Source: Thermoplasmata archaeon (GTDB taxonomy: Archaea; Thermoplasmatota; Thermoplasmata; B31-G17). Taken from it: DNA of 9,656 bases. Shown here one piece after another: positions 6,698 through 9,656 of this stretch. Position numbers and translations under genes: made by a program. A model generated the notes under the pieces. It ran no database searches. It was given only the letters and a program-made list of their open reading frames with translations, and was not told where the DNA came from. How positions within the stretch are numbered: position 1 is the first letter of the stretch; each line of letters starts with the position of its first letter. The DNA lies in the NCBI GenBank assembly GCA_003649915.1, contig QMTG01000037.1, positions 1-9,656 of the forward strand, given 5' to 3'.

Positions 6698-6702
6698 TTT
6701 AT

Positions 6703-8799
6703 ATGTTTGAAAAAATAAGAAAGAGGGATGGAAGAATTGTAAAATTTGACCCCGAGAGAATTACAAACGCAATATCTAAAGCGGGTGCAGCAACAGGTGA
6801 ATTTGATAGAGACGTGGCAAAGAAACTTACGATTAAAGTATTGGCTATCGCACAGCAAGTAATAAAAGAGAAGATACCAACAGTTGAGGAAATTCAGGAC
6901 ATCGTAGAAGAAGTGTTAATGGCATCTCCGTATCGAAAAACTGCTAAAGCGTACATTATTTACAGAGAACAACATGCGAGAATCAGAGAAATTATATCTA
7001 AAGCCAATACCGATCTCGTAGACCAATATCTTAATAAAATAGATTGGGAGGTTAACGAAAACAGCAATATGTCCTTCTCTTTACAGGGACTTAACAATTA
7101 TATTTCATCCAAGATAAGTAGAGTATATTGGCTAAATAAAATATATCCTGAAGAGATAAGAAAAGCTCATATAGAGGGCGATTTTCACATCCATGATTTG
7201 GGTATATTATCTGTTTACTGTGTTGGATGGGACTTACTTGATTTATTATCAGAAGGTTTTAAAGGAGCGTCGGGAAAAATAGAGAGCAGACCTGCAAAGC
7301 ACTTTAGCAGTGCTTTAGGGCAAGTTGTTAACTTTTTCTATACACTTCAAGGTGAAGCTGCTGGGGCCCAGGCTTTTTCCAACTTTGACACTTTCCTTGC
7401 TCCATTTATCCGATATGACAAACTATCATATGAAGAGGTTAAACAGGCTTTACAGGAATTTCTGTTTAATGTAAATGTCCCTACAAGAGTGGGTTTTCAA
7501 ACTCCCTTTACAAATATAACTTTGGATTTAAAACCTCCAGATTTTCTAAAGAACCAACCTGTTATTATAGGAGGAAAGCCTCAGGAGGAAACCTATGGTG
7601 ATTTTGAAGAGGAAATGAAAGTGCTCAACAAGGCTTTCTTAGAGGTGATGTTGGAAGGCGATGCAAAAGGTAGAGTTTTCACCTTTCCTATTCCGACATA
7701 TAACATTACCAGAGATTTCCCATGGGACGCCGAGTTTCTGAAACTGTTGTGGGAAATAACTGCAAAGTACGGTGTTCCGTACTTCTCCAATTTTATTAAT
7801 TCGGATATGAAGCCTGAAGATGCAAGAAGTATGTGCTGTAGGTTAAGGCTGGACACTAGGAAATTAGAAAAAAGAGGAGGCGGATTGTTTGGAGCAAACC
7901 CACTTACCGGAAGCATCGGAGTTGTTACTATCAACATGCCAAGATTAGGTTATCTGTCAAAAGATGAGGATGAATTTTTTGAAAGATTGGATAGGCTTAT
8001 GCAATTGGCAAAGAATAGCTTAGAGATAAAAAGAAGGATTCTGGAAAAATTTACAGAGCAGGGGTTATATCCATATTCTAAATATTATTTAAGAAACATT
8101 AAAAAGCGTTTTGGTGCGTATTGGAAAAACCATTTTTCTACAATTGGGTTGGTTGGGTTGAACGAAGCGTGCTTAAATCTTTTAGGTGTAACAATCGGCG
8201 ACAAAGAAGGTAAAGATTTTGGATTAAAGGTTTTAGAATTTATGAGGAATAAACTTATTGAATTCCAAGAAGAAACTGGAAACAACTATAACTTAGAAGC
8301 GACTCCTGCAGAGGGGGCTTCTTATCGTCTTGCAATGATAGATAAGAAGAAGTATCCTGACATAATATGTGCAAATGAGCAAGCCTACAAAAACGGTGCA
8401 GAGCCTTTTTATACAAATTCTTCTCAACTTCCCGTCAATTATACGGATGATATATTTGAAGCACTTGACTTACAGGACGAACTGCAGACCAAATATACGG
8501 GGGGAACCGTTATTCATATTTTTGTTGGAGAGAGAATTACTCACAGCGATGTTGTAAAAAATCTTGTTAAGAAAATATGCTATAATTACAGACTGCCCTA
8601 TTTTACTATCACACCAACATTTAGCATATGTCCAAACCACGGTTATCTTTCGGGAGAGGTTTTAACTTGCCCCAAATGCAATGCCACATGTGAGGTGTAT
8701 TCAAGAGTTGTAGGGTATCTGAGACCCGTAAATCAATGGAATGACGGAAAAAGGGAGGAGTTCAGATTGAGGAAAAACTTTAAGGTGACGACAAAATGA
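6703..8799 (+). CDS. nrdD: Anaerobic (class III) ribonucleoside-triphosphate reductase
   Basis: NrdD reduces ribonucleoside triphosphates to deoxyribonucleotides without oxygen, using a glycyl radical. The 698 residues include an N-terminal ATP-cone allosteric domain (about 3-95, with IRKRDGRIVKFDPERI). The ten-stranded barrel carries the FHIHDLG motif (161-167) and the active-site SMCCRLRL motif with C378/C379. The C-terminal zinc site has C643-x2-H646 and C656-x2-C659, with C663 nearby. The radical loop is RVVGYLRPVNQWNDGK, with the radical-bearing glycine at G671. All key elements are present and length is normal for the family. The gene overlaps nrdG by an ATGA junction, so the enzyme and its activase are co-translated. 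Sequence style, low GC and the strong ribosome binding site differ from the genes on the left and suggest transfer, perhaps from a bacterium. Confidence 0.97.
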   Translation: MFEKIRKRDGRIVKFDPERITNAISKAGAATGEFDRDVAKKLTIKVLAIAQQVIKEKIPTVEEIQDIVEEVLMASPYRKTAKAYIIYREQHARIREIISKANTDLVDQYLNKIDWEVNENSNMSFSLQGLNNYISSKISRVYWLNKIYPEEIRKAHIEGDFHIHDLGILSVYCVGWDLLDLLSEGFKGASGKIESRPAKHFSSALGQVVNFFYTLQGEAAGAQAFSNFDTFLAPFIRYDKLSYEEVKQALQEFLFNVNVPTRVGFQTPFTNITLDLKPPDFLKNQPVIIGGKPQEETYGDFEEEMKVLNKAFLEVMLEGDAKGRVFTFPIPTYNITRDFPWDAEFLKLLWEITAKYGVPYFSNFINSDMKPEDARSMCCRLRLDTRKLEKRGGGLFGANPLTGSIGVVTINMPRLGYLSKDEDEFFERLDRLMQLAKNSLEIKRRILEKFTEQGLYPYSKYYLRNIKKRFGAYWKNHFSTIGLVGLNEACLNLLGVTIGDKEGKDFGLKVLEFMRNKLIEFQEETGNNYNLEATPAEGASYRLAMIDKKKYPDIICANEQAYKNGAEPFYTNSSQLPVNYTDDIFEALDLQDELQTKYTGGTVIHIFVGERITHSDVVKNLVKKICYNYRLPYFTITPTFSICPNHGYLSGEVLTCPKCNATCEVYSRVVGYLRPVNQWNDGKREEFRLRKNFKVTTK

Positions 8800-9488
8800 A
8801 AATTGGTGGCTTTCAGAAATTCTCTTTGATAGACTATCCCGGTAAAATATGTGCAATCATCTTCACCCAAGGATGTAATTTTAGATGCCCCTACTGTCAT
8901 AATCCAGAATTGGTAGATCCGAAACTATTTCAGGAGCCATTTGATGAGGAGGATATCTTTAGATTTCTAGAGATAAGGAAGGGAAAATTAGATGCTGTGG
9001 AAATAACAGGTGGTGAACCAACACTTCAACCAGACCTCATCGAGTTTATGAAGAAGATTAAATCTATGGGTTTTTTAATAAAGTTGGATACTAATGGAAC
9101 TAATCCAGAAGTAGTTGAAAAGATAATAAAAAGCAAACTAGTGGATTACATAGCAATGGATGTTAAAGCACCCTTAGAAAAATACCATAATGTTGTGCGG
9201 ACAGATGTTTGTACAGAAAAAATCATGGAAAGCATTACAATAATCCTAAATAGCAATATAGATTACGAATTTAGAACTACAGTCGTGAAGAATCTCCTAA
9301 CGGAGGAGGACTTAATTTGCATAGCTAAGTTAATTAGAGGTGCAAAGAGATATGTTTTGCAAAAGTTTGTTCTGTCAAAGACATTAGATAAATCTTTTGC
9401 CAGTAATGTAAAATACTTTTCTGAAGACGAATTAAATACCATAAAAGAGAAAGTGAAAAAATATGTCAGCGAATGTATTATACGATGA
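8796..9488 (+). CDS. nrdG: Anaerobic ribonucleotide reductase activating protein (radical SAM)
   Basis: NrdG is the radical SAM activase that abstracts hydrogen from the NrdD glycine. The 230 residues begin GGFQKFSLIDYPGKICAIIF, the start typical of the longer archaeal/bacterial NrdG type often annotated as the NrdG2 family. The iron-sulfur ligands are C27-x3-C31-x2-C34 (CNFRCPYC). The SAM-binding GGEP is at 72-75, followed by LDTNG (97-101) and DVKAP (122-126), as in related activases. The start codon overlaps the nrdD stop as ATGA (8796-8799). It is the last gene before the second attC-like element, 48 bases downstream of its stop codon. A pyruvate formate-lyase activase is a close relative, but the adjacent nrdD settles the assignment. 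Confidence 0.94.
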   Translation: MKIGGFQKFSLIDYPGKICAIIFTQGCNFRCPYCHNPELVDPKLFQEPFDEEDIFRFLEIRKGKLDAVEITGGEPTLQPDLIEFMKKIKSMGFLIKLDTNGTNPEVVEKIIKSKLVDYIAMDVKAPLEKYHNVVRTDVCTEKIMESITIILNSNIDYEFRTTVVKNLLTEEDLICIAKLIRGAKRYVLQKFVLSKTLDKSFASNVKYFSEDELNTIKEKVKKYVSECIIR

Positions 9489-9502
9489 TTATCTGATGTT
9501 TT

Positions 9503-9529
9503 GAGGCTGAACGCTTCGCTCCTCGCCTC
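9503..9529. repeat. Short GC-rich hairpin downstream of nrdG
   Basis: GAGGC (9503-9507) pairs with GCCTC (9525-9529) around a CG-rich loop containing CGCTTCGCTCC. It lies 14 bases past the nrdG stop and directly before the GCCTAACA header of the next element. No T-tract follows, so it is not a clear terminator. Confidence 0.3.
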
Positions 9530-9535
9530 GCCTAC

Positions 9536-9610
9536 GCCTAACATGTGCATATTTGATTCGCTAACACTTCGTCCAAATTCCTCGCCATGCTCGAAACTTT
9601 GAATATGCCC
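9536..9610 (+). repeat. Second attC-like element, possibly partial
   Basis: It starts GCCTAACA, as does the element before nrdD, again a perfect RYYYAAC box. GCATATT (9547-9553) pairs with AATATGC (9602-9608). An overlapping alternative inner hairpin pairs ATTTG (9551-9555) with CAAAT (9574-9578), resembling the TTTGGG/CCCGAA hairpin of the first element. No GTTRRRY-type box closes it before the window ends; only GCCCAAAACGG follows. It may be incomplete, diverged, or extend past 9656. Confidence 0.4.
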
Positions 9611-9656
9611 AAAACGGTATACGTATCCGATCTTTTTAACGTGCTCTTCTTGGCAT

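Larger units (their letters stand above)
6458..6702. other. Gene-free stretch between pseudogene and nrdD
   Basis: No coding frame here looks like a protein. The left part (to about 6537) is unassigned and contains GC-rich pieces such as TTACGCCTAGCCCC, a near-copy of the CGCCTAAC header that follows. The remainder is the attC-like palindrome and the nrdD ribosome binding site. A weak TATA-like CTTTTTATTG at 6594-6603 lies inside the palindrome and would start transcription near 6625; I cannot show it is used. Confidence 0.5.

Noticed and set aside
1..9656. CRISPR array, tRNA or rRNA gene
   Set aside because: I saw no regularly spaced direct repeats, and no cloverleaf with a TTCGA-type arm and acceptor pairing on either strand.

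Overview
The window looks like part of a euryarchaeal chromosome, from an anaerobe. The evidence is a run of archaeal information-processing genes: TFB, Gar1, RadA and the small subunit of eukaryotic-type primase. Promoters are also archaeal, with TATA boxes about 27 bases upstream of several start codons. I cannot name the genus. The methanogen/ANME/Archaeoglobus part of the tree is a guess from the general look of RadA, PriS and the COG1784-type membrane protein.

Layout. Bases 1-946 (minus strand) hold gar1 followed by tfb, overlapping by 41 bp; tfb runs off the left edge. Bases 992-2983 (minus) hold a tight leftward cluster: radA, a glyoxalase-II-like metallo-beta-lactamase-fold hydrolase sharing an ATGA junction with radA, and a small VanZ-like membrane protein overlapping the hydrolase. 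A 112-bp divergent promoter region separates radA from priS (3096-4292, plus). priS converges with a 476-residue TctA/DUF112-like membrane protein (4340-5770, minus). All of this is dense, ordinary archaeal chromosome.

The right third is different. Bases 5917 to about 6457 carry a multiply broken gene whose pieces can still be read in two frames; it probably encoded a PD-(D/E)XK-like protein. A 129-bp imperfect palindrome follows (6538-6666). It begins GCCTAAC and ends CGTTAGC, and its shape is close to an integron attC recombination site. Next comes the anaerobic ribonucleotide reductase pair nrdD-nrdG (6703-9488), which is visibly AT-richer than the left side and has a Shine-Dalgarno sequence with 12 bases complementary to the 16S rRNA tail. 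Just past nrdG a second element begins with the same GCCTAACA header and a similar hairpin plan (9536 to about 9610).

Taken together, nrdDG reads as a foreign two-gene unit, possibly a gene cassette, set beside decayed DNA and next to a stable core locus. NrdD would make deoxyribonucleotides without oxygen and NrdG would install its glycyl radical. The core genes on the left serve transcription initiation, RNA modification, recombinational repair and replication priming. The cassette reading is an inference from base pairing and from two similar boundaries; no integrase is visible in this window.
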